A DNA stretch of 64,000 nucleotides, from assembly GCA_027627225.1 (NCBI GenBank), contig CM051034.1, positions 3,405,501 to 3,469,500 on the forward strand, given 5' to 3'. A program made the translations under genes and the position numbers. Numbering within the stretch: the first letter of the stretch is position 1; the number at the start of each line of letters is the position of its first letter. Origin of the DNA: Congeria kusceri (Eukaryota > Mollusca > Bivalvia > Myida > Dreissenidae). Below, one piece after another: positions 48,539-60,111 of the stretch. The notes under the pieces are model-generated. The model was not told the DNA's origin and did no database searches. It worked only from the letters and a program-made list of their open reading frames with translations.

Positions 48539-48709
48539 TCAAAAAGCAGGACATGGATGTCCCCAGGAGTGTCCGGTAAAATAATAGGATAAAGGAATTT
48601 TCGGAAATGCGACATTCAGGTGGTGTTCGTATATTTCCGTAGCATCTATGTCACCGTAGTTCCTTATTTTATCGGCTGCGTCTGTTACAGTAACAAAGTG
48701 AATCAAGTC
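48539..48709 (-). CDS. Candidate exon, unknown protein
   Basis: On the minus strand, a GT-rich tract and acceptor GCTATTTTTAG are followed by an open frame to TGA. It contains LIHFVTVTDAADKIRNYGDI, DATEIYEHHLNVAFPKIPLS and ends GHPCPAF. Residue choice looks protein-like. Entry phase needs one upstream base, so it does not chain with the phase-0 exons of the neighbouring acidic gene. No domain is recognised. It could be an exon of another insertion-encoded gene or a pseudo-exon. Confidence 0.3.
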   Translation of the reverse strand, partial: DLIHFVTVTDAADKIRNYGDIDATEIYEHHLNVAFPKIPLSYYFTGHSWGHPCPAF

Positions 48710-48902
48710 TAAAAATAGCACACACACACACAATTACTGCATTAAGACCGTCGCCTGGCGAGACTGACCTACCCCCCTGCAAAATCTCACCGGATTTACA
48801 CAATTCAGAAAAATGACCCGGCCAAACTTAAAAAAAAACGGAAATGCCGGCACATGTGCTAAAACTTTCACCCATGCATTCCACTTTTGTAAAAAAAAAA
48901 AA

Positions 48903-49075
48903 ATTCCCAGGTGCGCAAGTTCACATGCTGGTTAATATATGTTTGTAAAGTTTCATCACTCTTATGTCTCTATACTTTTGCGCGACACAAAAATCTGACT
49001 GACAGATGGATGGAAGGACGTACAGATGAACAAGGGCGAATCTGTATGCCTCCTTCTGTGAAAGTGGAGGCATAA
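48903..49075 (-). mobile_element. Reversed family C fragment
   Basis: Contains CCCAGGTGCGCAAGTTCACA, AAGTTTCATCACTC, GCGCGACACAAAAATC and CCTCCTTCTGTGAAAGTGGA then GGCATAAT. This is one unit plus the 5' end; the 3' hairpin is missing. Confidence 0.65.
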
Positions 49076-51972
49076 TTAAAATCGCTGTCCCCAGGAAGTT
49101 TTTTATGGAATATATGGTACACTTTTTTATCAAGGTATTGATGAAAATCATTTAAAAACGCTTTATAATTTTATATAATGTTGGTGATCATCCTTAAACA
49201 AAACAGCTTTTCTAACATGTTTATTGTCATTCGTATTATTTCACTTTGCTTGAATAAAAGGTATATCTTTGGAAGTTTGTTTTGCCAATCTGTGAACAGG
49301 TGACTGGTCCTTTATACAATTTAGTATATGCCTATATTATTATTAAGCCGAAACAAACATTCTTGACATTTAACATAGAGGCCTGGATAATGAATATTTT
49401 ACTGATGATCATCAACTGGTACTGCTATACAGGAATTATAATCCAGGTATTAGAAGTAAATGCTACCAATACCTACTAAAAGTTTGAATTGGCTACCATA
49501 TTTCTAAAAAAAAGACAACTTTTACCAGCATAAAATCCAGAAATGTCTAGTGAAGTTGAATGCTTTTTTTTGTTTGATCCTGTAACAGTTCTGCTACACT
49601 CAAAACAAGTTATATTATACTGTAAAAGATGCTTATTTAATACCCACCTTTAAAATCCGATATGAAATTAACCCTTACTGCGCGGGAACCGGGTAAACTC
49701 GGGTCCGGGATTTAGTGCAGTACGAACGGGAACCGAGTATACTTGTTTTCAATAGTGGTCTAATTTTAGTAGCCTTCTTTGTCAAGCCCCGACTTACACC
49801 AGTATTCACACTCCTCTTCAGGTGTCATGTGTGCTCGTTTCTGTAAATTATTTACATCTATGTACTTATGATTAGTCCATTAAAGGAGCATATTGATTGC
49901 AACCGTATTTCCCCAAAACAGTGACATGAATTACAACAAGGCAGACATGAATTCCCACTATGCACATTTCACGGCTTATTTTCATCAATTCAAAATATTA
50001 CCCCATTCCCTCCAACCAAAGTTATATGTTACCCCAGATTTTTTAAATCCACACATGAAAAAGTTTTAAAGAATTTTCAGAATTCTATGTCATAACGAAA
50101 ATGTGTTATGATTATCTGCAAAACGATCTTTCAGGACCTGCTGACATTTGTCTGTATTACTATAATAGTTTTTCATATCATAATTAACACGCACGCACGC
50201 ACACATGGTATTTTCATTTGTATGCTTATTGATGAGGAAACCATTGTCCAAAACTCTAAATTTCAGTAAAACAAGTCAATAAATGCTATAAAAACATTGC
50301 CTGTGTTGATGTTCAATAAGGATATATATTTAAAGGAACTAGATATTTAAGAAACATACGCAATTAACAATTACAATATGAGCCACTAAGCCATATAATG
50401 TTTTCTCCTTTCAATTTGAATAAAGCATAAATTATTTTTTTTATGTACTTTTATACATGTAATATTATATTTTAACAAATTAGCATTGTGTCATACAATG
50501 ACTGTTCAATGTTAATGTCCCAAAGGTCTATAAAATGTATATATGATTACACTTAATTACTTATTAAAAAGTTACAGACTGTATAATACAAAATTTCAAA
50601 AAGCTAGCTACTTGTGATGATATTTTTGTTAGTAATTATTTGAAATTAGAATCTACTTGAAATTAGGTTTGCAATCTGGCAATATATTGCCATACCGGAT
50701 TTTTTTGCCGTACTGCAGCCCTACTGTAATTTGCATTTCACTCGTGGAGTTGCCATGTTTGCTGGCAAAGAGTATTTTAATAATGTCATGTTTAACATTG
50801 CTTCTGTTGTGAAAACAATGAAATGTGGTCACATGTCAATTGCATTGCAGTAATATTCAAAATTTGTTCCTGGTCAAATTTTGCATTTAATGACTTGTAA
50901 TGCGTTTAATATTCAGAAGAAACACAAGTATGCCTATATCAAATGTTTGTTTTGATGCAATATTGATATTGTTCACTCAAATAAAAAAATCATGCGACAC
51001 TACGGTCAATTTTGGAAGAACAACATTTTACACATGCATAAGTGAAAGGTTACAAACTAGAACAAACATGCGCAGACGTCATCTTCAATGGACAATTAAG
51101 AACTAAATGACATATCAATGGGTTTGAATGTTTTTAATTATTGTTTCAAGTGGTTACAATTGAACCGTTGATGATTACTTTGCCCTAAAAAACTATTGTC
51201 CAGTTTAATAGCTGACAAATTTTGCTGTCCGGACCGAGGGAAAATTTGGAGGGCTCGGTCCGTCACTTACTGTCGAAGACTGACATTAGCCTGTGAAATG
51301 CTCCTTCATTAAGGTAAACCAAATTGGCACGACATTTTGAACTACAAGCTTAAAAAACTTACTCTTTGTTCAGCATTGTTGTTTATGACTGCCTTTACCT
51401 GAAAATATAATTAATGTCCTTAATTTCAACAGATCATTGAAAAAAAAACAAATGGTCGTGGACTTTCGCATTCGAGGCGCCGCCTATGTGTCATAATGTT
51501 AACCATATGCAGTTTGAAGGCCTTTTTAAGGCTTTTATCGGTTATTTGCGGCCCTTAAAATAATATGAGATTATAGAACACAGACTGATCTTACCATTAG
51601 ACGTATTACGTTTTGAATGGACACTCAATAATCTACATTGTTTTCTTCACAAATACATCGTTTACTGAAGGTCGCTAAACGTTTACACCGGTTCAGAATG
51701 AGGCTCCATTTGGAATCACCGACGTTTTACTCAGTTCTTTCGGGAAATACGCGTTTTTGCGTCATCATTTTAAGTTTACAAAAGGATGCAGCTGCATAAT
51801 GAGCGAAACCATGCTGTAATAATTTTTTATATTTTCCCATTATTTGCAGTCAAAGTTCGACATACTTTAATGATGCACCAGTTAATAAATATGTAAGCGC
51901 GTACATTCGCGTTAGCTTTGCTGTATTCTTTTGGGATTTACGATTGAAACAGTGAAAAAATCAAACATTAAA
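49076..51972. other. Unassigned; upstream region of the 52-kb gene
   Basis: No gene is recognised. Two diverged 20-bp GC-rich units (CGGGAACCGGGTAAACTCGG and CGGGAACCGAGTATACTTG) lie at 49684-49745. A perfect 8-bp stem GGACCGAG...CTCGGTCC spans 51231-51261. CpG is denser from about 51470 to 51920 (GGCGCCGCC, AATACGCGTTTTTGCG), which could be promoter DNA of the gene starting at 51973; no TATA element is evident. Confidence 0.4.
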
Positions 51973-53639
51973 ATGCAAGCGCTTTTTAGCGCCAGCGGTT
52001 TTAAAGCAGTCATAGAAGATTGGCACCACAATGACATTGTCGGAACATATCTAAAAGTAATTCTACCAGCACTGGCTGAGTGTTCAAAGAAGCTTTATGC
52101 GGATCACCTACCTGGAGGGAAATGGACAGGGGCTACAGATGAAATGAGGAAAAGGGCCAAGTCCGCTCAGAAGCACAACAAGTTTGCAGAATCTGTGTTT
52201 GGGTACCTGGACAATTTACTCCGCAAGAAACCCAATATCAGTGTTCTAGCTTCAGAAGCATATATAATGTTTACTTCAAACAAAACCAGCAAATGGATTG
52301 AGAGTAAATCTGAGGAAGAAAAACAAATTCTTGTACACGAGGCCATGAGAGACAGTTTTCATGTGAAAGAACAATTCAAAAAAAGGCATACTGAAATTCA
52401 GAAAAAGATACGAGACGGGATGATAGAACGAGCAAAATTGGCTGCTGACAAAGAAGCACGGAGATTGCAGAAACTGACAAACTTTACAGATGATATTATC
52501 TATTTCGGTCTGTGGCAAACAGAATCAGAAGTTGACAGTGCTCTTATTAGAATCTCAAACAAAACTGAACAAATAAAAGCATTAAAATCACAATTAAACT
52601 TCCGGCGTTTTGTATTACAACAAAGTCCAGACAACCTGAAAGACGTGTACAAATTCTCCATAAATGAAGAAGGGAAAAATAGGAAATTGGACGTAGAGGA
52701 ACTAGTATGTAGCGCCAAAAAGTTGATTCAGCATGCCCATACAGTGGATGCCAGCAAGGAGAAAGACACACGAAAATGCTTGTTAACGGGTAAATGCGTT
52801 GAGCATAAATTTGTCTCGAACGGAAAAGAAGCATGGTGGAAGGGTAGAGTGATATCACAGGTAAAATAGGAGGCAAACTTACAACTAACATGATTTTATT
52901 AAATGCATGCCTGTGGCTTATATGGAAATATCAGTGATTTAAAACTGGTAATTCACTGTTTCAAACAGTGACAAATATCAGTGGAAATTATCAATAATTT
53001 TCACTGTTTTGTTGTGAAATGACGTCGTTTTTTAACGTCATGACGTTATTATTCCTGCGAAATTCTCTAATTTAAACCTTTTAAAATGTAAACAAACGGT
53101 GGATAAATCATTAAATAAAAAAAATTAATTGATTTTGTATGATTATTGATTTTAATTCACTCTTGATCATAAAAAATAAAAATTTTCACTTGAGGCTGCG
53201 CCACTCGTGAAAATATTAATATCTCTGATCACTCGTGAGTTAAAATTGATTATTTACCGAAACCAACAAATATCCTCTATATGCTGTATTGTTTATGAAT
53301 CTATATTTTGTGTGACATTATTTTATTATCATACACACCTTATGATATAAAATATCTTAGCATTTTACATAACGTATATTCATATTTTAATAGTATTGTT
53401 GTGTCTTGTGGTGCATTCAATTTTACTTACAATTACTAACATTCACTAACAAATGTTCAAAGAACTTATTTTACATAGAAAAAATAAGAACACATGTTTT
53501 AATTTAGTTATATTAATGGTAAAACTACCCATTGAGTCTATTCCATAGTGTGATTGACTTAAATTAAACGTCCTTAACACAGCCATTTCGTTTTCAGGTC
53601 CCAGGCTACCCAGAGTGGCACAATATCATGTACATATAG
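51973..53639 (+). CDS. Two-exon gene, multicopy uncharacterised family with Tudor/agenet-like tail
   Basis: Exon 1 is 51973-52860, donor CAG|GTAAAA. Exon 2 is 53598-53639 after TTTTCAG. The predicted protein is about 309 residues. The open frame extends back to a TTG at 51931 with a stop at 51913, so the first ATG (51973) was chosen. The N-terminal half has LYADHLPGGKW and KSAQKHNKFAESVFGYLDNL. A Lys/Glu-rich probable coiled coil covers about 120-165. Next come YFGLWQTESEVD and LKSQLNFRRFVLQQ. The tail GKCVEHKF...WWKGRVISQ joins VPGYPEWHNIMY only after splicing, which supports the intron. From memory, proteins with this order occur in many copies in molluscs, cnidarians and fish and end with a longer Tudor-like module. 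Here a stop follows after 13 residues, while YDDE is still readable beyond it, so the tail looks truncated. It lies inside the 23-kb insertion. Function unknown. Confidence 0.75.
52900..53280. repeat. Possible MITE in the intron of the 52-kb gene
   Basis: Contains TTCACTGTTTCAAACAGTGA, CAATAATTTTCACTGTTTTG, AACGTCATGACGTTATT and GCGCCACTCGTGAAAATATT, with partial inversions between the ends (TCACTGTTT / TTTTCACTTG). The layout resembles a bivalve repeat I have seen, but I could not fix termini. Confidence 0.3.
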
Positions 53640-53886
53640 TAATACGATGATGAAATACCAGGGAAACCATAAAAGAATCCACGTATTATTTTTAGATACG
53701 AAAATTCCGCAGAAAGTGTAAAATCCAATATTTCTTAAAAACAAGACGATTTCGCTGGATTTCAGGCTACATATTTAACAATGAATTTGGTTCTTATTAA
53801 ATGCTACCTTTCTTTAGAACGAATTTAACCGGAAAGTTATTGTTTATGGGTCTTTTCCGAACCCATGTTAAACTGAACGCAATTCC

Positions 53887-53897
53887 AAGATGGCGGC
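53887..53897 (+). promoter_or_regulatory. YY1-like motif at a possible start codon
   Basis: AAGATGGCGGC is an exact match to the YY1 core seen around start codons of many animal genes, in a locally CG-rich patch. The ATG it contains opens a frame of only 15 codons unless a GTGTGT donor just after it is used. No downstream gene was found, so this may be a cryptic or relic promoter inside the insertion. Confidence 0.3.
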
Positions 53898-54325
53898 GGT
53901 GTGTACGAATAACAATACCATGAATACGGAAGAAATATAAATATTTGAGAAATATTTGCTGTCGACACACTAGTAGGGATATATTGCATGTATTAAGATG
54001 GATCCTATATGTTAAACAAGGGCATATGCGTTGTCAATTGTTTAATTATTTGAATTATACAACCAATTACGTCGAAACAATTCGTACCCAGTCGGTTCGT
54101 ACATTTGTCATTCTGGTATTTCAATTAATGTTAAAGTGGATATTTACGAGCAATCGCTATAAATTTTCCTATTGCTGAAATATACACCATTTTACACATA
54201 TCTTTAGAGTATGGTTAAGAACTAAATTGGGGCATAATAATTGTTCACTATAAATCATTTTTGTATGTAAAAATCATTGCGGCAAAACAAGTCACATAAA
54301 GAACAGTTGATTTTTATAAAACTAT

Positions 54326-54472
54326 CAATAAAATGTAATGCAAGAAACATGAACAATCATACCAACTAGTATTTAAAATTAGGCTGCACACATGGACATT
54401 ATGTATTCAGCCTAATAATAAAAATTCATAGTTGGTATTACTATTTATGTTGTTTTTGCATTACATTTATTG
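54326..54472. repeat. Long imperfect hairpin, about 62-bp arms
   Basis: The left arm (54326-54386: CAATAAAATGTAATGCAAGA ... ATACCAACTAGTAT ... TTAGGCTG) and right arm (54408-54472: CAGCCTAATAATAAAAATTC ... ATAGTTGGTAT ... TTGCATTACATTTATTG) are complementary with small gaps around a 21-nt loop. It could be a MITE or a fold-back hairpin source. Confidence 0.75.
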
Positions 54473-54985
54473 CACCTTTACGGATGATGTACAAAAATAG
54501 TCATAACAACACTTCTATGTGAGATAAATGAAATTTTATTTCAGTTTTGTAATCAGGAAACATGCACCTTTACAAAATTACATTTTGGCAAAGTGTTTTA
54601 TCAAAATAATGAAAAAAATGACAGTAGTCTTAATTTTTCATGTATTTTCCCAATTTGCGTCTTATTGTAGCCTTACGGGTGGTGTACAAAAATAGTCATA
54701 ACAACACTTCTAAGTGAGATAATTATGATTTTATTTCAGTTTTGTAATCAGAAAACATGCACCATTTAAAAAATACATTTCCCCCCATAGCTGTTAGCTT
54801 TATAAACACAAATTCATAGTTGGGCTGACTTTTCATGTTTTTTTCTTGTACAACGTTTTATTGCACTTTGACGGGTGCTCTACAAAAATTGTCATAACTT
54901 CACTTCCAAGTAAGATATTGTCATGATCATTTCAGTTTTGTAATCAGAAAACATGTACCTTCTAGGAAATAGATTGGGATTCATG
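54473..54985 (+). repeat. Three tandem units of about 190 bp
   Basis: ACGGGTGGTGTACAAAAATA, GTCATAACAACACTTCTA and TTTCAGTTTTGTAATCAGAA followed by ACATGCACC recur at about 54480, 54675 and 54868, with divergence rising to the right. The units follow the hairpin at 54326 directly, and the second and third also keep remnants of its right arm. Confidence 0.8.
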
Positions 54986-55112
54986 ATCAAAACATCCCCA
55001 AAAAATCATGTAGCCATGCTATTATTGGTATGATGACGATGATGAGGAGGAGAAGGAGGAGGATGAAATGCAAATTGGACCCTTTCAAAAAAAAAAAAAA
55101 AAAAAAACTTAC

Positions 55113-55142
55113 GCAACTTTTTCCGTAGCCCAAGGCAGCCAT
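55113..55142 (-). CDS. Candidate first coding exon of the minus-strand insertion gene (exon 1)
   Basis: On the minus strand, AGAAGAATGGCTGCC is a good start context. The frame reads MAALGYGKSC and ends on a codon boundary at an ideal donor, TGC|GTAAGT. The sequence upstream on that strand (55143-55260) is locally rich in CpG and could be the 5' UTR or promoter. It is only about 590 bp from the right end of the 23-kb insertion, so transcription would run inward. Exit phase 0 matches the entry phases of exon A and exon B. Intervening exons may exist. A ten-codon exon cannot be proved by eye. Confidence 0.4.
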
Positions 55143-55447
55143 TCTTCTTCTTAATCTTAACCGCCAACACTGGCGAACCGTAGTCTATACACTCTAGGAC
55201 CGAGTAGCCATTTTGCCGCGAATTTGCCGAATCGGTACGTATGGAGCCGAGTAGTTACGAATGACCACAGAGCGGAAATTGAAAAATATATTCTCGCTAA
55301 CAGACCGTTAAAAATCGATTTTTTTATTAACTGAGTTTTTACGGAAAAAAATCAATATAAATCATGTTTTACAATTTATTCATGAAGTAGACAGTCAAAA
55401 ATACAAACATATTTCCATTTTCATCATTTATTTAATCTCTAACCTAT

Positions 55448-55724
55448 GTCTGCCTAAATCCGTTAGGGTATATGTCGTCATATATATAAAGGCTTTTTTG
55501 GGGGTCACGTAATTTCAGGGGAAAAAAGAATATTGAGAAATTCATGCAATTATGAATTGAGAAAGACACATAGAAGTATATTAAATCGGAATTGAAGCAA
55601 AAAATCGAAGGACAAACTAAGTCTGCGGACCTAAACATTAGGCAGACCAAATCTTGTCTGCCTAAGTCACGAGTCTGCTTAAGTCTTAAAAATATATACT
55701 TCATGTCTGCCTAAAGATTATAAC

Positions 55725-55728
<4 letters not shown>
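55448..55728. repeat. Right terminal region with repeated GTCTGCCTAA motifs
   Basis: GTCTGCCTAA at 55448, 55656 and 55705, GTCTGCTTAA at 55673, TTAGGCAGAC at 55638 and a degraded GTCTGCGGACCTAA at 55621. The terminal CAGAT (55724-55728) mirrors ATCTG at 32752, and the nearest decamer is at the same distance from the end as on the left. Confidence 0.7.
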
Positions 55729-55756
<28 letters not shown>

Positions 55757-55763
<7 letters not shown>

Positions 55764-56446
55764 ATATCAAAGCCTTGCTTGAGATTGCATCTGGGGTGGG
55801 TGTGGTCAAGGTCAATGTGACAGTTACTAAAAATAGAAAATGGTTTCCGCTTCATAACTTAAGAACGCATCAAGATATTTTAATGAAACTTCATACATAG
55901 ATATCTTATATTAAAACCTCTCTTGGGATTGCATATGTGGTGGGTAGGGTCAAGGTCACCATTACTTAAAATAGAAAAACGCTTTTCCCACAATAACTTG
56001 ACAAGCATTAAGATATTTTAATGAAACTTCATACATAGATACCTTATATCCCTCGCTTGGGATTGCATATGGGTTGGGTGGGGTCAAGGTCACCGTTGCT
56101 AAAAATAGAAAAATGGTTTCTGCTCAGTATCTTGTGAACCCATCGAGATATTTTAATGAAACTTGACACATAGATACCTTATATTGTGACCTCTCTTGGG
56201 ATTTCATATGGGGTGGGTGCGGTCACAGTCAAGGTCACCATTACCAAATTACTAAAAATAGGAAAACCGTTTCCGCTCAATAACTTGAGAACGCATCGAG
56301 ATATTTTAATGAAACTCCATACATAGATACCGTATATCGAGACCTCGCTTGGGATTGCATATTAAAAAAAAATCTTAACAATTGCACATATTCACAACTT
56401 GGCTGCAAGTCGGGGGCCATACATGTTTTACAAACATCTCTTGTTT
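55757..56446 (+). mobile_element. 3' half of the split family A HINE-like element
   Basis: It begins inside a family A unit at ATACCTTATATC, continues through about four units, and ends with the hairpin ATGTTT-TAC-AAACAT followed by CTCTTGTTT. There is no 5' end. It joins the 5' half at 32026-32588 to make one complete element of about 1.25 kb. Confidence 0.82.
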
Positions 56447-57370
56447 AAATAAGAACTGGAAATCATAGTGTAATTATGTGCCATTTGTCACTGCAGCATA
56501 GTATCGTGTTGCTGATTTCTGTCACGCAAAGAATTTAACAAAACCTGCCAAAAACCTACTTGAAACAAATCAGTAGCAACATATTGTTTGGAAATAAGAG
56601 CCTTTCAGTGTAGTCAAAATAGTTGGGTTATTTTGTAATCCTAGTTGGCACTTGAGTGCTTTTAGTGCATATATAATGACATGCTATTATACATATATTT
56701 TGTGTGTATTCAGATACCTTTGAATGTCTGAACAGATGATGAATGATTTATGGTCCAATTATTCTTATTACTGAGGGGGAATTTTATCTAAGTGTTGTCA
56801 TAATTACATACAAAATCGACAACACCTTGAATGCTACCATTGTGCTTTCATGTCGGTGCTATTAGGTCTATTCTTACGAAGGCCACTAGCTTTACTAATG
56901 AACAGTTCATAACAAAAGCAGATAATTATAAGTGGTTGCATATTTGTTTGGTATTTGCTTTGTAATAATAATTGTTGGAAAATAAGTGGCAAACCAAGAT
57001 TTATTGTGTGAGCATTGGAAATTTCATTATTTTCATGTCATGTTGCAGAATTGTCCTTCACTTGTAGCAAATTGAATATAATTTAGTCGAAGTTTCTTCA
57101 ATTTGGCTATAAAAATTCTCCATATTTTGTGCGTTTATAAAAATATGTTTTACATACTATGTTGTGGAAAAATTTAATATGTACCAACTGAAACACTTCG
57201 AATAGCCGAGTGCGCTGTCCTCTGACAGCTCTTGTTTGTGGACAAATTCAGTAATTTATGGAGAGTACTGGTTATTCTTTATTGCATAGAAGAAGTTCTG
57301 TCATAAATATGATTTAAGCAGACCCTTACACTGTGATGGTGTACAAAGGATTACAAATCAATTAACATTC
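56447..57370 (+). repeat. Paralogous block S copy 2 with HINE-like 3' terminus
   Basis: Matches 9780-10200 from about 56800. Within it a terminal hairpin GCTGTC-CTCT-GACAGC plus TCTTGTTT (about 57212-57236) marks the 3' end of an otherwise lost element. 56447-56800 is unassigned. Confidence 0.55.
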
Positions 57371-57659
57371 AGTGGTATGGCCCAATAATACAACTAATTT
57401 CATTTTCAAGTTGTAATAGCTATACTAGTGTATCTGTTCCTATTATTCTAGGACATTTCTTTGTCGTTGCAGTTATGATTTGTTACTGTCTGTCGACATG
57501 ATGTGTGTATTATTACTCATAAAGAAAGCTTATGCCTTGCTTGAATGAAAGCTTTGATCTAGTCTGATAATACAGACTCTTAGAGTACCACAATATATTG
57601 TAACGGTATAATGTATAGTGCCTTTTAGATGGTTAAATGAATATTTATGTAACATAATT

Positions 57660-58745
57660 ATAAATGTTAAGCATAATAAGACGGTGTGTCACTCGCAAAA
57701 ACCAGGTCCCTATGTCCAAGTTCAAGGTCAAAGGTCAAATATGAGAATTATAACCCACAGACCCTGTCCGGAAAATAATTTGGCCCTAATGGAAGGAATT
57801 TCAAATAAGTTAGGCCAAGTGTTAAGCATGGTGCGAAGGTGTGTCGTGCTTAAGAACCAGTTCCCTAGGACCAAAGTCAAGTCTCACTTAAAGGTCAAAG
57901 GTCAAATATAAGATTTTAAGCCATAGATACTGTTCGGAGCATAATTTTGTCCAGCAGAGAAGGGTTTTCAAATAACTTGGCTGAAGTGCTAAGCATCGAG
58001 ATGGTTTGTCGCGTGCAAAAACCAGGTCCCTTGGTCCCAAGTCAAGATCACTCTTAAAGATCAAGTATCAAATACAAGAATTTAAGCCATATACCCTGTC
58101 CGGAGCATAATGTTGTCCAGCAGGGAATGATTTTCAAATAACTTGGCATAAGTGATAAGTATTATGCACCGATGTGTGGCCTGTAAGAATGGGATGCCTT
58201 GGTCCAAGTACAAGGTCACATATAAATTTCAAAGATCAAGTTAATGTATATATGTAAAGATTCTTGTCCAGGCAATAACTTTGTCCAGCATTGAAGGATT
58301 TTCGAATAACTTTTATGACGATTATTAGACGGTGTGTCACGTGCAACAACTAGGCCCGAGGATTTTTTCAAATTACTTGACAGAACTGATAAGCATAATG
58401 AGATAGCATTTGCAGTGCAACAACTAGATCCTTAGGTCCAAAGTCAAGGTCACACTTAAAGGTCAAATATTAGAGTTTAAGCAATTGACTTTGACAAAAG
58501 TATAATTTTGCCCAGCATGGAAGAATTTTCAAATTACTTGGCAGAAGTGATAATCATTATCAGAAGGCATGTGGCGTTTAAGAACCAGGTCTGTAGCTGA
58601 AACTTCAAGGTCACTTATTAAGGCCAAAGGTCAAATAATTGTCTAGAGCATCATAATGTCATGTATGCTGGGATTTTCAGTTATATTGGCAGAAATGATC
58701 ACCATTACCAGATGGTGTGTTGCATGCAAGAACCTGACTTGTAAA
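57660..58745 (+). repeat. Tandem repeat, about seven units of 150-165 bp (family G)
   Basis: Units carry AAAACCAGGTCCCTAGGTCC, AAGTCAAGGTCACACTTAAA, GGTCAAAGGTCAAATATAAG, CCTGTCCGGAGCATAATTTT, GTCCAGCAGGGAAGGATTTT and CAAATAACTTGGCAGAAGTG. HINE-like unit size, but termini not identified. Confidence 0.8.
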
Positions 58746-59732
58746 GTTATTTAATTACTTGCCTTTTATTATGAGTGTGCAAAACATAATTCAAATATGA
58801 TAAAAGGCATTTTGTTTATTCTGCACAGAATGATTTACGATAGCGGGTGTAAGTAAAGCTTATAAGAACCATAACTCATAATTGCACAACAATTTTGAAT
58901 ACTACCCTTTGTTGATTTTTGGTCAGGACTAAAACTATTTTGTGATACCTCAGCTTACTTCACAGAATATGAGAATACATGAGCAGAAAGTACAGTATAA
59001 AAGGACAATTCTCCTTTTGCAAAATGATTTGTATGCACACAGACAAAGCAGAGAACAGATATATTCCAGACATTGCTCCAATCTGTGAATTTTGTAGACC
59101 CTAACAAAGCAGAGCCCATCTCCAATTAAACCACGAGGTCGTTATCCCGAGAGGTTTAATAGCCACACATCGGAACAACAAAGAATTGTTTATTGGTCGA
59201 TAAACAACAAAAACGCAAAAATTATTTTGATTCTAACATGATTTGACAAATATTTTTGCAATTTTAATGAGAACTATATTTTACTATGCTCCGTTCAGAA
59301 TCGGGACTACTTTCGGCGTTGTTTATTGGGAAGTTCAACAGCTATAATTTTGTTCTGTGTCTACAGCAAAAGTAGTGAGTATCATAGAATTGCGAATAAT
59401 TAATAACGAAGCATAGCTAAATGTGATTGCCTTGTTTCTTTAAACAATTGACAAAACTAATTTAATAATATAAACACTGGTCATCGATGACACATTTGCA
59501 GGCACAGGCACATTAGTAGTAGACATAAAATAATAAAATTCTAATTGTATTCAGAATTCACGTTAACATATATGTCAATATACATGGGGTGTTTCAAAAG
59601 AAAAAAACAAACATAAAGCAAAACCATGCAGCAAAAAAAAATAACGACCATAGCATAATTAGTAAAATATAGTTTATAAAAATTGTATGTTTGTATGTAC
59701 TCATTGATTTATATGTTCACCATATCTTCCAG
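58746..59732. repeat. Unassigned; 59.13-59.40 kb repeated at 61.57-61.83 kb
   Basis: AACCACGAGG...TAAACAACAAAAACGCAAAA, CTAACATGATTTGACAAATA, TATATTTTACTATG and GTTGTTTATTGGGAAGTTCA recur in order at 61611-61830. The remainder has no recognised feature. Confidence 0.5.
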
Positions 59733-59816
59733 TATGTCTTTGCCAGGCTGTGGAGATGAAGGAAGAGGCTGTGGACACGATCTTCCCAGTAACAGGGCGA
59801 CTGTTTAACAGGCCTG
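59733..59816 (+). CDS. Candidate exon, unknown domain
   Basis: Acceptor CATATCTTCCAG and donor CTG|GTAACT bound 84 nt with one frame open: CLCQAVEMKEEAVDTIFPVT then GRLFNRP, leaving one base (phase 1). The TSP1-like exon at 61232 accepts phase 1, so the two could splice together (after NRP comes DGPG). The other two frames contain stops. I do not recognise the family. This segment was not seen upstream of the TSP1-like copies at 3.3 and 15.2 kb. Confidence 0.35.
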
Positions 59817-60111
59817 GTAACTCAGTTTAGTGTTAAAGAACTCAATGTTTAACTGCATTTACTGTCAGCATATGAACTCTATATGGTCTTGACATACATA
59901 CAGAGTAACATCAAATGTAGACTATTACGGGTAAAAAATATGTGTGCAATATAAACCTTTTGAAGTAGTGCGATAAATGTTTATGCAAACAGTATTTATC
60001 TCTGTTTAAAAACCTATGCCGACATATTTGATAATGTTTGTTTATCTACCTGCCAAAATCACCCTTCTGTTGCTTTACAAGTACAGGTGACCTGTTGAGT
60101 ACTTACATTTT

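Noticed and set aside
48539..48600. GHPCPA coding as evidence of a real protein
   Set aside because: The DNA GGGGACATCCATGTCC resembles the 3' end of family C elements (GGGGGCATCCATGTCC at 13743), so this end of the candidate exon may be repeat-derived. The exon is kept only at low confidence.
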